Positions 18,552 to 29,798 of a stretch of 64,000 nucleotides of DNA are shown here, in pieces. A program made the translations under genes and the position numbers. Numbering within the stretch: position 1 is the stretch's first letter; every line of letters begins with the position of its first letter. This stretch comes from Leptospira ryugenii (GTDB taxonomy: Bacteria; Spirochaetota; Leptospiria; Leptospirales; Leptospiraceae). Where the stretch lies: contig NZ_BFBB01000008.1 of assembly GCF_003114855.1 (NCBI RefSeq), positions 372,001 to 436,000 of the forward strand, read 5' to 3'. The notes beneath the pieces were generated by a model. It did no database searches. It saw nothing but the letters and a program-made list of their open reading frames with translations, and was not told the DNA's origin.

Positions 18552-19655
18552 ATGGAAACAAAAAAAAATCCGAAAGAATTTCCCTCTCTTTTTGAACTTC
18601 TCAAACTGACCGCAATCGATTTGCCTCCAGTATTTGTGTATGTAGGAGAGGATTCCTTCGAGTACGAGATTGCGGTAGACCACTACAAAGAAAAATTAGA
18701 ATCTTTAGGTAATCAATTAGACATCATTGTCATCGTTGCCGAAGGGGGAGAATATGAACAATTCTTTGCTGACTTGTTTACCCCTGACATGTTCTATCCG
18801 GACAAACTCATTATTCTTAAGAATGGTTCACTTTTTTTTAAACCTCTTCTCGAAACCAAATCAAATTCAGAATTCAAAGACTATATAGTTGGTTTCCAAA
18901 AGAATATCTCGCAATTGGGAGATAATGTACATTTATTGATTCATTATGACCAAAAGGATTTACCTTCCTCATTCCAGACTCTTTTTAAAGGCGAATACGT
19001 TTATTATAAACCAAAACCGATTTACCCGCAGGATGCGCCAAAAGTAATTCGAGAAGTTTTAGACCAAGAAAAGGTACAAATGGAAGAAGAAGCCTTCCAT
19101 GAATTTTTACATAGAATCCCTGCTAACTTAGGCGCTTACTTAAAGAATATCAGAAAACTAAAAGCTATCTTCAAAAAGACAAAGTTTACTCTAGCAGACA
19201 TTCATTCTGCTTTGTTCACACAAAAAGAAATGAATGCGACTGCTTTGGTAGAGAGTCTCTTGCAAGGTAAAAAAGCAGACTACTTCAAGGAGTTTACCAA
19301 ATTCAATGATGACAATAGTGAAATTTTACAATTCTTGACACGTTGCTTATATAAACTTGATGAAATCCGAAAAATACGTATCATCAAATCCAAACACAAT
19401 GGCGAGGTGCCTATCCCTATCATGGATGAAATCTTAAAAACTGGATCTTTCTCTGAAGCAAGAAAGGGCTTTATGAGAAAACAATTACTCGCAGAGGCAA
19501 AACATTTCACCGATAAATCAATCAACCAACTGTATGATTTATTAATTGAAATGAATATGAAATTTAAATCAGGATTACGAGACGAAGAAGGAAGAGTATA
19601 CTTTATTCAAAAATCTTTAGCTATGTTTCAATTGATTCATTCATCTTCTAAATGA
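18552..19655 (+). CDS. holA: DNA polymerase III subunit delta
   Basis: The clamp-loader wrench subunit that opens the beta clamp. The 367-residue protein has the expected delta pattern: PPVFVYVGEDSFEYEIAVD in the first domain, FYPDKLIILKN, a central AAA+-like segment without a functional P-loop, and the C-terminal collar domain (LTRCLYKLDEIRKIR onward). Family identity is from overall pattern, which is weakly conserved. Its 3' end overlaps the convergent ATPase gene by 19 bases. Confidence 0.85.
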   Translation: METKKNPKEFPSLFELLKLTAIDLPPVFVYVGEDSFEYEIAVDHYKEKLESLGNQLDIIVIVAEGGEYEQFFADLFTPDMFYPDKLIILKNGSLFFKPLLETKSNSEFKDYIVGFQKNISQLGDNVHLLIHYDQKDLPSSFQTLFKGEYVYYKPKPIYPQDAPKVIREVLDQEKVQMEEEAFHEFLHRIPANLGAYLKNIRKLKAIFKKTKFTLADIHSALFTQKEMNATALVESLLQGKKADYFKEFTKFNDDNSEILQFLTRCLYKLDEIRKIRIIKSKHNGEVPIPIMDEILKTGSFSEARKGFMRKQLLAEAKHFTDKSINQLYDLLIEMNMKFKSGLRDEEGRVYFIQKSLAMFQLIHSSSK

Positions 19656-20518
19656 TATTCCTTTATCTTTCTATACAAATTTCTTTCTGATATCCCGAGT
19701 ATCTCTGCCACTTTTGCTCGATTACCATTTAACACTTTTAGATTTTCTTGGATGATTAACTTTTCATAGAGATCTAATTTGATACCTGATTGAATAGGTA
19801 CTTTAAGTTTTTCTCTTTTGAATAGATGAATTGGAAACTTTTGCAATTGAATCCGTTTAGATGTACAAAATGCAACGAGGGAATAAACCAATTCCTTCAA
19901 GTCATGGAGATTGAAATGCTTTGCATTGGATGTAAAGAAATATAAACAATCTTCATCGAATCCTAAAATTGATTTTTTTAACTTTCTATTGGCTTCCTCC
20001 AAAAATACATTTAGGAATAGAGGAAGGTCTGCTGGCCTTTCCGATAGACTTGGAATCTTAATTTGAAAGGCTTGCAATTGTGAATACAATTGTTTCTCCT
20101 TGGAATTTTCATTTTGGTTTTCAATTCGCTCTCCAGGTAATTCCCAATAAAAATGAAAGTTCTCTGGCAAATCATATTTTGTTTCTTCCCACCAACGGAT
20201 CCAAAAGTCAGCAATCCATGTATCCGCAAGGTGAAAGTTTCTAAAAATAACGGTGGATGGATTTTTTGGTTTTATCTCTTTAAATTCTTTTAAAGAGAGA
20301 TCAAAAGATTCTTTCCCATCAAAAATATATTTTGCTTTGTTCGCAAGAAAACCTTTGAGCTCTAAGGACTTATCAATCCAATACGATTTCCCACAACCAC
20401 TTCTTCCGACCATCACGATAGGAACCTGAGATTTGGAGAGCTCTATTAGATTTAGTTTTGCGATTTTAGAATGTGAATCCTCAGCGATCCAGTCAGATTC
20501 ATTGCCTTTTTTTGACAT
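19637..20518 (-). CDS. Degenerate AAA+ protein with Fis-type DNA-binding domain
   Basis: A 293-residue protein resembling the core of sigma-54 enhancer-binding regulators. It has a Walker A GRSGCGKS (about 38-45), the phrase IPSLSERPADLPLFLNVFLEE typical of that family's AAA+ domain, and a C-terminal Fis helix-turn-helix (NRAKVAEILGISERNLYRK). The GAFTGA loop needed to contact sigma-54 is missing and the AAA+ domain is short, with no receiver domain. It may be a transcription factor that does not activate sigma-54. It overlaps the upstream gene by 20 bases and convergent holA by 19. Confidence 0.75.
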   Translation of the reverse strand: MSKKGNESDWIAEDSHSKIAKLNLIELSKSQVPIVMVGRSGCGKSYWIDKSLELKGFLANKAKYIFDGKESFDLSLKEFKEIKPKNPSTVIFRNFHLADTWIADFWIRWWEETKYDLPENFHFYWELPGERIENQNENSKEKQLYSQLQAFQIKIPSLSERPADLPLFLNVFLEEANRKLKKSILGFDEDCLYFFTSNAKHFNLHDLKELVYSLVAFCTSKRIQLQKFPIHLFKREKLKVPIQSGIKLDLYEKLIIQENLKVLNGNRAKVAEILGISERNLYRKIKEYHLEDE

Positions 20519-22130
20519 CTGTGACGATACCTTGCAGATACCCTGAAAATTGTTTAATTTTGTTTTCTTCCATAAATCTTTTTGCTTTCGATGGGAGAAT
20601 CGTGAGACTTTTAGGATAAGAAATGTTAGGTCTTAAAAAATCTGTTTCTGCTTCGCTATTTGAAAACCCGTTTGTGGAAAGTGAATCTAGATAAACGGAG
20701 GTAGACACGATATATTCTTTACCAACTTGCAATTTTTTTTCGATTGGTACTTTTAACCAAAGCGTTTCTCCGTAAGTCTTAAATAGGACTAGTTGATGAT
20801 TTGAGGAAGGATTCATCTCTTCATATAAATGTGCACCAACAAGAGTTTCTATGTCTGTCTTTACTTCACTTTTTTCTAGTACCCTTTTCTCTGATATTTT
20901 TTCATAGGCTTCGGCCATATTATAGCTAGTCACTACATCTACAGCCGCTCTTACGATGGAGGCATCCCATTTTTTAAAACTTTGGTTGGATAAATCGAAG
21001 GGTGGTGAAAATTCTTCATTTGTTGAATACAAATCAAATTGATTTAAATATATATACTTGTACTCATCATCAAAACCCAATCGTTGGAATTCCGTAATTC
21101 CCAATAGTTTTGATGATGTAATTCTTCCTAGTTTTTGTAGATCCCGAATAAAATCGTATTCACTATGATTTGGAACAATGATGTACGTCTGAACATCCAT
21201 CTGCTTTAATTCATTTAATGCTAGTTTAAATTCTGACATCTTACTCTTTATAGAGGAGGAAAGGAGTAGAAAAATTTTTCGTGAGCTCTTTTTCCCTGAA
21301 GTAAGTTTTAATCGAAGTTGCTGGATGGCTTGGAGGACGGAATCCGCTTGGTTCGATCCATTCCAATTCACTTCTTCATATATTTTTTTTAATTCATCAT
21401 GGTCCGTAGAGCCAGTGATAGTAAGTGATTTATTTTTTCTGACAAAGGTAGCACCTAATAGAATGGATTGATTATTCAAAAGTACATTGATCAGTTTGGT
21501 GAAATCCTTACGGTAATAGGCATACGCACCATTCACATCAAAGAAAAAATGGATTTCACTCACTTTATCAGTTTCACTACCTCTTGTCTGGTAGTATTTC
21601 GGAGAAAGAAACCGAAAACATTTCTCAACATGTTTCTCTATAGACAAAAGGAAATTTGTATTCAATTTTGAATTGATCGATTTGTACTGCTTTGTTCTGC
21701 AGTTGTAAATTTGTGTTTCGATTAACGTTGGTTGTCCGAAATCCACGATATCATATGAGACAAAATTACTTTCAAACTCTAAACAAAATCGATCAAATTG
21801 ATCAGGGCTTAACCGAGATTGAATTGTGAAGTTTTCTTTTATTAAAAATTTTTCTACAATACCCCCTTCTGTTATGTCGGTATAAAAATTTCTCCTTAGA
21901 TAATGACGGCTAAGCCTTGAGATCTCTTGGGATGCCAGTTCTTTGGTTCCCAAAATTTGTGGTACTTCCCCAGAAATGTAGGAGTTGAGAACAGTCACTT
22001 CCTTTGCCGAAAGCAAAACAGGGTTGAGTAGCACGAGTGATAGGAGTAGAGTGTAAAAAGATCTGGAACTTCCCACCGAGCCAAGGCAAACCAAAAAAGA
22101 AAACTTCTGTAATGAGACTATTTTCTCCAT
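20499..22130 (-). CDS. Exported protein with vWA-like domain, hypothetical
   Basis: A 543-residue protein with an N-terminal hydrophobic signal (about 25-42, LLLSLVLLNPVLLSAKE). The middle region, starting IHFFFDVNGAYAYYR and including ADSVLQAIQQLRLKL and KIFLLLSSSIKSK, looks like a von Willebrand factor A fold. The metal-site DxSxS reads D-V-N-G-A, so metal binding may be lost. The C-terminus (LWLKVPIEKKLQVGKEYIV) is beta-rich. It starts 84 bases from the divergent lipL21 gene and is translationally coupled to the Fis-type protein downstream. The vWA call is inference. Confidence 0.6.
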   Translation of the reverse strand: MEKIVSLQKFSFLVCLGSVGSSRSFYTLLLSLVLLNPVLLSAKEVTVLNSYISGEVPQILGTKELASQEISRLSRHYLRRNFYTDITEGGIVEKFLIKENFTIQSRLSPDQFDRFCLEFESNFVSYDIVDFGQPTLIETQIYNCRTKQYKSINSKLNTNFLLSIEKHVEKCFRFLSPKYYQTRGSETDKVSEIHFFFDVNGAYAYYRKDFTKLINVLLNNQSILLGATFVRKNKSLTITGSTDHDELKKIYEEVNWNGSNQADSVLQAIQQLRLKLTSGKKSSRKIFLLLSSSIKSKMSEFKLALNELKQMDVQTYIIVPNHSEYDFIRDLQKLGRITSSKLLGITEFQRLGFDDEYKYIYLNQFDLYSTNEEFSPPFDLSNQSFKKWDASIVRAAVDVVTSYNMAEAYEKISEKRVLEKSEVKTDIETLVGAHLYEEMNPSSNHQLVLFKTYGETLWLKVPIEKKLQVGKEYIVSTSVYLDSLSTNGFSNSEAETDFLRPNISYPKSLTILPSKAKRFMEENKIKQFSGYLQGIVTDVKKRQ

Positions 22131-22161
22131 CTCCGAGCACGATAAAATGTCAGAGAAAGGA

Positions 22162-22189
22162 TTGACAACCTGATTTCTTCGAATACAAA
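22162..22189 (+). promoter_or_regulatory. Probable sigma-70-type promoter of lipL21
   Basis: A perfect TTGACA (22162-22167) is followed after 16 bases by TACAAA (22184-22189), a 4/6 match to the -10 consensus. It lies 26 bases before the lipL21 ATG, and AAAGGAG follows at 22198-22204. A strong promoter and ribosome-binding site fit the known high abundance of LipL21 in leptospires. Confidence 0.55.
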
Positions 22190-22214
22190 TCTTACGGAAA
22201 GGAGTAGATTCTTT

Positions 22215-22796
22215 ATGAAGAAATCACTTATCATTAGCATCTCCATGATCGCGTTTGTCGTTTCCTGTGGATCCAAGGATGCGCGAAGAGATGCAACGAC
22301 TGTTGGAAAAAACGGTTGGATTTTTGAAGGTTGGGCATGTGCCCCTGACGCTGCAGCAGCCAAAAGAGGCGAAAGCCCGGCTGAATACTGTAAAGGAAAG
22401 GAAAAAGAATTTGATTATCTATACATGAAATTTTCCGCTAGGGCATCAGACAAAGCTATTAAGCAAAACTCTGTAGCCATGAAACAATCTACATGCCGCG
22501 AAGCTGCTAGATTGCAAGTAGCTGGTGATGGATTGAAGAAAATCTTAGGTGAATACTTAGAACAAGCTTCTGGTGTTTCCGACGGTCAATCTACAGGTTC
22601 CGTAATCGTTTCTGAATCAAAAGGATTGATTAAAGGCATCGGAGTCTATGACTGCTGTTCTCTTAACAATGAAACTGGTATTTGTGCAAACGAAGGTGAG
22701 CCTGAGACTTGGGAAGAGTGCCAATGCGTTGGTTATATGAAGTATGCGGGTGGCCAAAAAGCTCTCGAGTCAAAAGCACAATCCGTATCTCAGTAA
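22215..22796 (+). CDS. lipL21: Outer-membrane lipoprotein LipL21
   Basis: A 193-residue lipoprotein with signal peptide and loose leptospiral lipobox VVSC. After the cysteine the sequence SKDARRDATTVGKNGWIFEG and WACAPDA matches, from memory, the N-terminus of LipL21, a major surface lipoprotein of Leptospira. Several conserved cysteines follow (YDCCSLN, CANEG, ECQC). Position beside the gyr-dna block matches the gene order I recall for pathogenic Leptospira. It has its own probable promoter and a strong bidirectional terminator after it. LipL21 was first described as characteristic of pathogens, so its presence here is worth placing phylogenetically. Confidence 0.88.
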   Translation: MKKSLIISISMIAFVVSCGSKDARRDATTVGKNGWIFEGWACAPDAAAAKRGESPAEYCKGKEKEFDYLYMKFSARASDKAIKQNSVAMKQSTCREAARLQVAGDGLKKILGEYLEQASGVSDGQSTGSVIVSESKGLIKGIGVYDCCSLNNETGICANEGEPETWEECQCVGYMKYAGGQKALESKAQSVSQ

Positions 22797-22817
22797 GTTA
22801 ACCTTACTCTAAAGATA

Positions 22818-22849
22818 AAAAACCTCCGTTGAGCGGAGGTTTTTTTTTA
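22818..22849. terminator. Bidirectional Rho-independent terminator
   Basis: The hairpin ACCTCCG-loop-CGGAGGT is flanked by an A-run on the left and eight or more T on the right, so it works in both directions. It separates the convergent lipL21 and dus genes and is the clearest intrinsic terminator in the window. Confidence 0.9.
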
Positions 22850-23854
22850 TACATACGATTCGCAGTTTAGAGATAGGCTTTCCGTTTTTAATTCTCCTTG
22901 TCTCTCGTCTGGGTGCAACAAGCCAAAGTATAAATTTTCCAAAAACTCATTAACAGAAGTCATCTGTAACATTTTTGTCTTGAGATCGGTGGGAAATGAC
23001 AATGAATCCAAGTACTTAACAAAGTGCTTTCGAAATAAGATCAATGCATACTCATCCTCAGATCTGTAAAAATCTAACATAGATTCGAGATGTTCTTTCA
23101 TAGTTCGGAATATCTCCCTTCGGTCCTGGTTTGATTTTGAAAAATTATGAAATACCCAAGGATTCCCGATGGCTTTTCTTCCAATCAATACAAGATCAAC
23201 TTTATATCTATCCTGAAGCGATAATGCTTCTTGGTAAGTGGATACATCTCCGTTTCCAAAGATGGGTACCTTTGCCAATGATTTTATCTCACCGATAACA
23301 TCCCAATTTGCTCTACCAGTATAGGCCATGGCCTTTGTTCGACCGTGGACAGAAATAGCCTGCACACCAGATTCTTGTAAAACATGAACTGTTTCTTTGT
23401 AATTTAAATTATTTTCATCCCAACCGATTCTGATTTTCGCCGTGACAGGTACAGACAATGATTTCCGCATTCCTTCTATCATGTGGGAAGCTACCTTCAA
23501 ATTTTTAAGCAAGCCAGCACCTGAACCGTGGTGAGCTACTTTGGATACAGAGCAACCCATGTTGAGATCTATCACATCTGGTTGCAGCGTTTCTATGATT
23601 TTTGCAGCCTCAATGACTGTATCAGCTTCGGAACCAAAAATTTGAAAGAAAATCGGACGTTCCATCTCTTTGAAACGGAACATGTCGATGGATCTTTGGT
23701 TTCCTTGTACGATCTGTTCGGTAGAAACAAATTCAGAATAAGAAAAGGCAGACCCTAATTTTCGAGTGATCTGCCTATAGGGGCTATCTGATATGCCCGC
23801 CATAGGGGACAAGGCAACGTTTCCGTAGATGCAAACGTTACCTATTTGAATCAT
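22847..23854 (-). CDS. dus: tRNA-dihydrouridine synthase
   Basis: An FMN-dependent reductase of specific uridines in tRNA. The 335-residue protein starts with the DusB-like ALSPMAGISDSPYRQI, has the catalytic cysteine in NMGCSVSKV, and the FMN-binding VHGRTKAMAYTG, FGNGDV and IGRKAIGNPW. It is closest to DusB/DusC-type enzymes by eye. It lies 1 base downstream of gyrA on the same strand, so it may be co-transcribed with the gyrase genes. Confidence 0.92.
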   Translation of the reverse strand: MIQIGNVCIYGNVALSPMAGISDSPYRQITRKLGSAFSYSEFVSTEQIVQGNQRSIDMFRFKEMERPIFFQIFGSEADTVIEAAKIIETLQPDVIDLNMGCSVSKVAHHGSGAGLLKNLKVASHMIEGMRKSLSVPVTAKIRIGWDENNLNYKETVHVLQESGVQAISVHGRTKAMAYTGRANWDVIGEIKSLAKVPIFGNGDVSTYQEALSLQDRYKVDLVLIGRKAIGNPWVFHNFSKSNQDRREIFRTMKEHLESMLDFYRSEDEYALILFRKHFVKYLDSLSFPTDLKTKMLQMTSVNEFLENLYFGLLHPDERQGELKTESLSLNCESYV

Positions 23855-23855
23855 G

Positions 23856-26369
23856 TTATTCGGTATCCTTCACAATGGCAAAATCTTTCACAAAGTCATC
23901 ATCTTTGATATCTACGACTTTTACACCCATTGCCGAGCGACCAAGTAAGGAAATTTCCTTTGCGCTGACTCGTATCGCCATTCCTGATTGAGTAATGACA
24001 AGAAGTTCGTCTTCTTCTCGAATTGTGCAAATACCGACTGACTTTCCGTTTTTTTCTCCTACTTTTAAGTAGGTCATTCCCTTTCCGGCTCGTCCTTTTG
24101 TAGAGAATTCTTCAAAATCTGTTCTCTTTCCGATACCATTTTCTGAGATACAAAATAGAGATGTATTGGGTTCAACTTTTGTTAAACCTACAATTTGATC
24201 ATCGTCCTCAAGTCGCATCGCAGTCACCCCTGAAGCGGTTCTACCTTGCGATCTCAATTCATTGAGATTCATACGAATCGCGAGTCCCTGCTGACTGGCT
24301 ATGAAGACATCAAAATTTTCGGGATTCGATAGAACCTCGATCAATTCATCTCCTTCACGCAATCCTATCGCAATAATACCTGATTTTTTCGTGTTGGAAA
24401 ATTCATCTAACTGGATCTTTTTGACGAATCCTTCTTTTGTGACCATCAATAGATACGAGTTATCAAAATTTCGGAAGTTAAAAAGAGATGTTATCGTTTC
24501 ATCTTCTGTTAGATTGATGATGGCTTTGAGAGATTTCCCTCTTGCTTCCTTTGTTCCAATAGGAAGTTCGTAAACTTTCATCAAGAATGCCCTTCCTTTG
24601 TTGGAAAATAACATTAAGTTATCATGCGTAAATGCGACACAAAGTTTTTTAATAAAATCTTCCCGTTTGGTTGAAATACCTTGTACACCTTTACCACCTC
24701 GTTTTTGGCGTTTAAAGGTATCCATAGGAAGACGTTTAATGAACATATCTTCAGAAATTTGAACAACAACTTCTTCATCTGCGATTAAATCTTCTGCGTT
24801 GAATGAAGAAGATTCTACTGACTCTAAACTAATTTCCGTTGTTCTCTTCCCACCAAATGATTCTGATACACCCTTTAACTCATCGCATATGATGTTTTTG
24901 ACTCTTTCTGGTTTCGCTAAGATATCTTCTAAATCTTGGATGTGTAATCTTAATTGTTCCAATTCTTCTATGATTTTTTGAACTTCTAATGAAGTTAATC
25001 TCTGGAGTCTCATCTCCAAAATTGCATCTGCTTGTACTTCCGTCAGAGAGAATGTGCTGATTAATTTTGCTTGAGCTTCTTTAGGATCTTTAGAAGAGCG
25101 AATGATGCGTATGACTTCATCGATGTTATCTAATGCTATTTTGAGCCCTTCTAAGATATGAGCTCTCTTTTTGGCTTTCTCTAGATCAAACTCTGTTCTT
25201 TTGACAACAACTTCGTTCCTATGTTTTGCATAGGCTTCCAAAATTTGTTTTAAGGAAAAGATTTGAGGTTTGTTATCAAGAATTGCAAGCATTGTGATAC
25301 CGTAGCTCACCTGCAATTGGGTTAGTTTAAAAAGTTGATTTAAAATTACCTGCGCATTAAAATCTTTTTTTACATGAATTTCTACTCGGATTCCTTTTCG
25401 ATCTGAGAGATCTAAAATTTCTGTTATCCCCTCGATAATTTTTTCATTAACTAGATCTCCGATTTTCTCTAGTAGATTTCTCTTATTTACTTGATAAGGG
25501 ATCTCATGGATAACGATGATCTCTCGTCCCTTTTGGTTTTCAATGATCTCTACCTTTGAGCGAATCCTAATGGAACCCCTACCTGTGGAATATGCTTGGT
25601 AAAGACCTTCTCCACCAATGATTGTTCCACCTGTCGGAAAGTCGGGCCCTGGAATGATTTTCATCAACTCTCGAAGAGTAATGTCGGGATTGCGTATCAA
25701 CGCCACTACAGCTTCTATCGTTTCCGATAAATTATGTGGCGGGATATTTGTCGCCATACCTACAGCAATGCCTGATGATCCGTTGACTAAGATGTTTGGA
25801 AAATTAGCAGGGAGAACGTCAGGTTGTTGTCTCGTATCATCAAAGTTTGGCGAGAAGGAGACAGTATCTTTTTCAATGTCTTTCAAAAGCTCTTCTGCTA
25901 ATTTAGTGAGCCTCGCTTCCGTGTATCGATAAGCAGCAGCAAAATCACCATCTACTGATCCAAAATTTCCCTGACCATCAATGAGAGGTTCCCTCATTGA
26001 AAATGTTTGGACCATACGCACCATCGTATCATAGACAGCCGTATCACCATGTGGGTGATAGTTACCTATCACCTCTCCAACAATCTTTGCCGATTTGACA
26101 TATGGACGGTCACTTCTCCATGCCCGTTCATTCATTGCATGTAAAATACGCCTATGAACAGGCTTGAGACCATCTCGAACATCTGGAAGCGCCCTACCAA
26201 CTATTACGCTCATCGCATAATCGAGGTAGGCCTCTTTCATTTGGTCTTCAATCTCTACAGGTATGACCCTCACGCCGGATTTTAAGGCTCCTGCAATGTC
26301 CGGTCTACCAGATACATTTAGAGATAAAGTTTTAGAAGATTCATTTTCTGGATTATTGATTTCAGTCAT
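23856..26369 (-). CDS. gyrA: DNA gyrase subunit A
   Basis: The DNA-cleaving subunit of gyrase, 837 residues. The active-site tyrosine is Y149 in AAYRYTEARL. The quinolone-resistance region reads GNYHPHGDTAVYDTM, so the residue equivalent to E. coli Ser83 is Thr110 and Asp87 is conserved as Asp114. The N-terminus is about 27 residues longer than in E. coli, with an acidic, serine-rich start. The C-terminal beta-pinwheel repeats carry the GyrA-box QRRGGKG-like segment (KRQKRGGKGVQGI). It follows gyrB by 9 bases. Confidence 0.97.
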   Translation of the reverse strand: MTEINNPENESSKTLSLNVSGRPDIAGALKSGVRVIPVEIEDQMKEAYLDYAMSVIVGRALPDVRDGLKPVHRRILHAMNERAWRSDRPYVKSAKIVGEVIGNYHPHGDTAVYDTMVRMVQTFSMREPLIDGQGNFGSVDGDFAAAYRYTEARLTKLAEELLKDIEKDTVSFSPNFDDTRQQPDVLPANFPNILVNGSSGIAVGMATNIPPHNLSETIEAVVALIRNPDITLRELMKIIPGPDFPTGGTIIGGEGLYQAYSTGRGSIRIRSKVEIIENQKGREIIVIHEIPYQVNKRNLLEKIGDLVNEKIIEGITEILDLSDRKGIRVEIHVKKDFNAQVILNQLFKLTQLQVSYGITMLAILDNKPQIFSLKQILEAYAKHRNEVVVKRTEFDLEKAKKRAHILEGLKIALDNIDEVIRIIRSSKDPKEAQAKLISTFSLTEVQADAILEMRLQRLTSLEVQKIIEELEQLRLHIQDLEDILAKPERVKNIICDELKGVSESFGGKRTTEISLESVESSSFNAEDLIADEEVVVQISEDMFIKRLPMDTFKRQKRGGKGVQGISTKREDFIKKLCVAFTHDNLMLFSNKGRAFLMKVYELPIGTKEARGKSLKAIINLTEDETITSLFNFRNFDNSYLLMVTKEGFVKKIQLDEFSNTKKSGIIAIGLREGDELIEVLSNPENFDVFIASQQGLAIRMNLNELRSQGRTASGVTAMRLEDDDQIVGLTKVEPNTSLFCISENGIGKRTDFEEFSTKGRAGKGMTYLKVGEKNGKSVGICTIREEDELLVITQSGMAIRVSAKEISLLGRSAMGVKVVDIKDDDFVKDFAIVKDTE

Positions 26370-26378
26370 ATTTTAATT

Positions 26379-28304
<1,926 letters not shown>

Positions 28305-28322
28305 TTAGATGTCCTATAAGGA

Positions 28323-28351
28323 AGTATCCCCAAAAAGGCTCACTACGGCAA
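28323..28351 (-). promoter_or_regulatory. Candidate gyrB promoter
   Basis: Reading the minus strand, TTGCCG (28351-28346) and GATACT (28328-28323) are separated by 17 bases, each a 4/6 match to the sigma-70 consensus. They sit 25 bases before the gyrB start. A 10-bp perfect palindrome CGCCTAGGCG lies just upstream at 28371-28380 and could bind a regulator. Both calls are by eye. Confidence 0.35.
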
Positions 28352-28392
28352 GTGAAAACAGGGTGGACTTCGCCTAGGCGGACCTCTATAAA

Positions 28393-28698
28393 CTAGACCT
28401 TTCCAACTTTGAACTGCAATTTTTGAACCCTTCTTGGGTGTATAATTTTGTTGATTTTTTTTAAGATTTCTAGCTCTGAAAATTTCAATTCCTGGCTTAC
28501 TAAAGAATGATTACATTGAATAACACATATAATCTCTGTTAATTTTACAGGTTCAGAATGGTCACCCAGAACTGCACCCACGAGGTCTTTCCAGACTACT
28601 TTGATTTTGTTTAAATCTTGGTCTATTAAGAGAGATTGTTGGTTAATCCCCAATTTATCAAGTGAGCTTAAAAAATCTCCTAAATCTACTTTTTTCAA
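28393..28698 (-). CDS. dciA: DciA-like replicative helicase-loading factor (DUF721)
   Basis: A 101-residue DUF721 protein. Family members such as DciA assist DnaB loading in bacteria that lack DnaC/DnaI. The pattern VVWKDLVGAVLGDHSEPVKL...VIQCNHSLVSQELKF followed by a small basic C-terminus is typical. It starts with TTG at 28698, with AAGGA 7 bases upstream, and overlaps the recF stop (TTGA). Gene position between recF and gyrB is the usual one for this family. Confidence 0.8.
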   Translation of the reverse strand: MKKVDLGDFLSSLDKLGINQQSLLIDQDLNKIKVVWKDLVGAVLGDHSEPVKLTEIICVIQCNHSLVSQELKFSELEILKKINKIIHPRRVQKLQFKVGKV

Positions 28699-29798
28699 AG
28701 CTCTATCCTTCTCTTTACAGAACCAGATTCAATTTCATAGATTTCTCTTTCAAAATCAAGAGATCCTATGTAATCCTTAATCCCCTCTAAGTCTGTTGTG
28801 GTAAAAAATGCTTGGTCACAACCGGATATAAGTTCTACAAAATATTCTCTTCTTTTTACATCCAGTTCACGGATGATGTCATCTATCAAAAGAACCGGCG
28901 CCTCACCAGTATTTTCTTTGGTCCATTGGAAACTTGCGGTTTTCATTGCGATGACAGCACTTCGTTTTTGTCCCTGAGATCCAAAGTGTGATAAGTCGCG
29001 CTCCTGAGTTCCAATGGGTATATCATCTCTATGAGAGCCACAACTCGTGTAACCAATGGCCATGTCTTTTTTTAGGTTTTTAATTAATTTTTCGCGATGC
29101 TCTTGTTCAGAGGATACATTAGGTTTATAGAATATATCGAAGTTATCCTTTCCATTGCTTAAGGTTGATAGATTTTTAGAAAAATAAATGGATAACTCTG
29201 AAATTATCTTCTGCCTTTCCTTTCTTATTTGGGCATCCCGCTCCACCAATGGTTCATTCCATATTTCTATTTCTTGAACGCTTGGATTTTCTTTTTTGAG
29301 AGCAGAGTTTCTTTGTTTTAAAAGTCTTTGGTATTCTATAATGTTTTGTAGGTAAGTTTGGTTATGTGAAGAAATAAATGAATCGATAAATTTTCGACGT
29401 TCCTGGTTACCTGCTTCGATGATAGCCAAGTCAGGTGGACAGAGGATGACAGATTTAAAAAATCCAATTGAATCAGCTACTTTTTTGATCACTTCACCAT
29501 TGATCTTTATTCGTTTTCTTTTGATTCCTTGCTTTTGAATTCCATATTCGAATAAAAAATCTTCCCCTCTTGATTCGAACTCTGCGCGAAGAAATGTGAA
29601 ATCGCTATCCCATTTCAATACTTGGTCTTCATCAGACTCACGAAAGCTCTTAAGCAAAGAGAGTATAGAAATCGATTCTAGAATATTTGTCTTTCCTTCT
29701 CCATTATTGCCTATAAAGAAGATTAACTTTGATTTAAATGTTAAATCAGTTTCCGTGTGGTTACGGAAATTTTGGAGCGTTAAACGCCTAAGAAACAT
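28695..29798 (-). CDS. recF: DNA replication/repair protein RecF
   Basis: An SMC-like ATPase that helps RecO and RecR load RecA at gaps. The 367-residue protein begins with LTLQNFRNH, has Walker A GNNGEGKTNILE (about 30-41), a signature segment SHFGSQGQKRS, and Walker B PVLLIDDIIRELD. The ATG shares one base with the dnaN stop (TAATG). Its partner gene recR is also in this window at 49.2 kb. Confidence 0.95.
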   Translation of the reverse strand: MFLRRLTLQNFRNHTETDLTFKSKLIFFIGNNGEGKTNILESISILSLLKSFRESDEDQVLKWDSDFTFLRAEFESRGEDFLFEYGIQKQGIKRKRIKINGEVIKKVADSIGFFKSVILCPPDLAIIEAGNQERRKFIDSFISSHNQTYLQNIIEYQRLLKQRNSALKKENPSVQEIEIWNEPLVERDAQIRKERQKIISELSIYFSKNLSTLSNGKDNFDIFYKPNVSSEQEHREKLIKNLKKDMAIGYTSCGSHRDDIPIGTQERDLSHFGSQGQKRSAVIAMKTASFQWTKENTGEAPVLLIDDIIRELDVKRREYFVELISGCDQAFFTTTDLEGIKDYIGSLDFEREIYEIESGSVKRRIEL

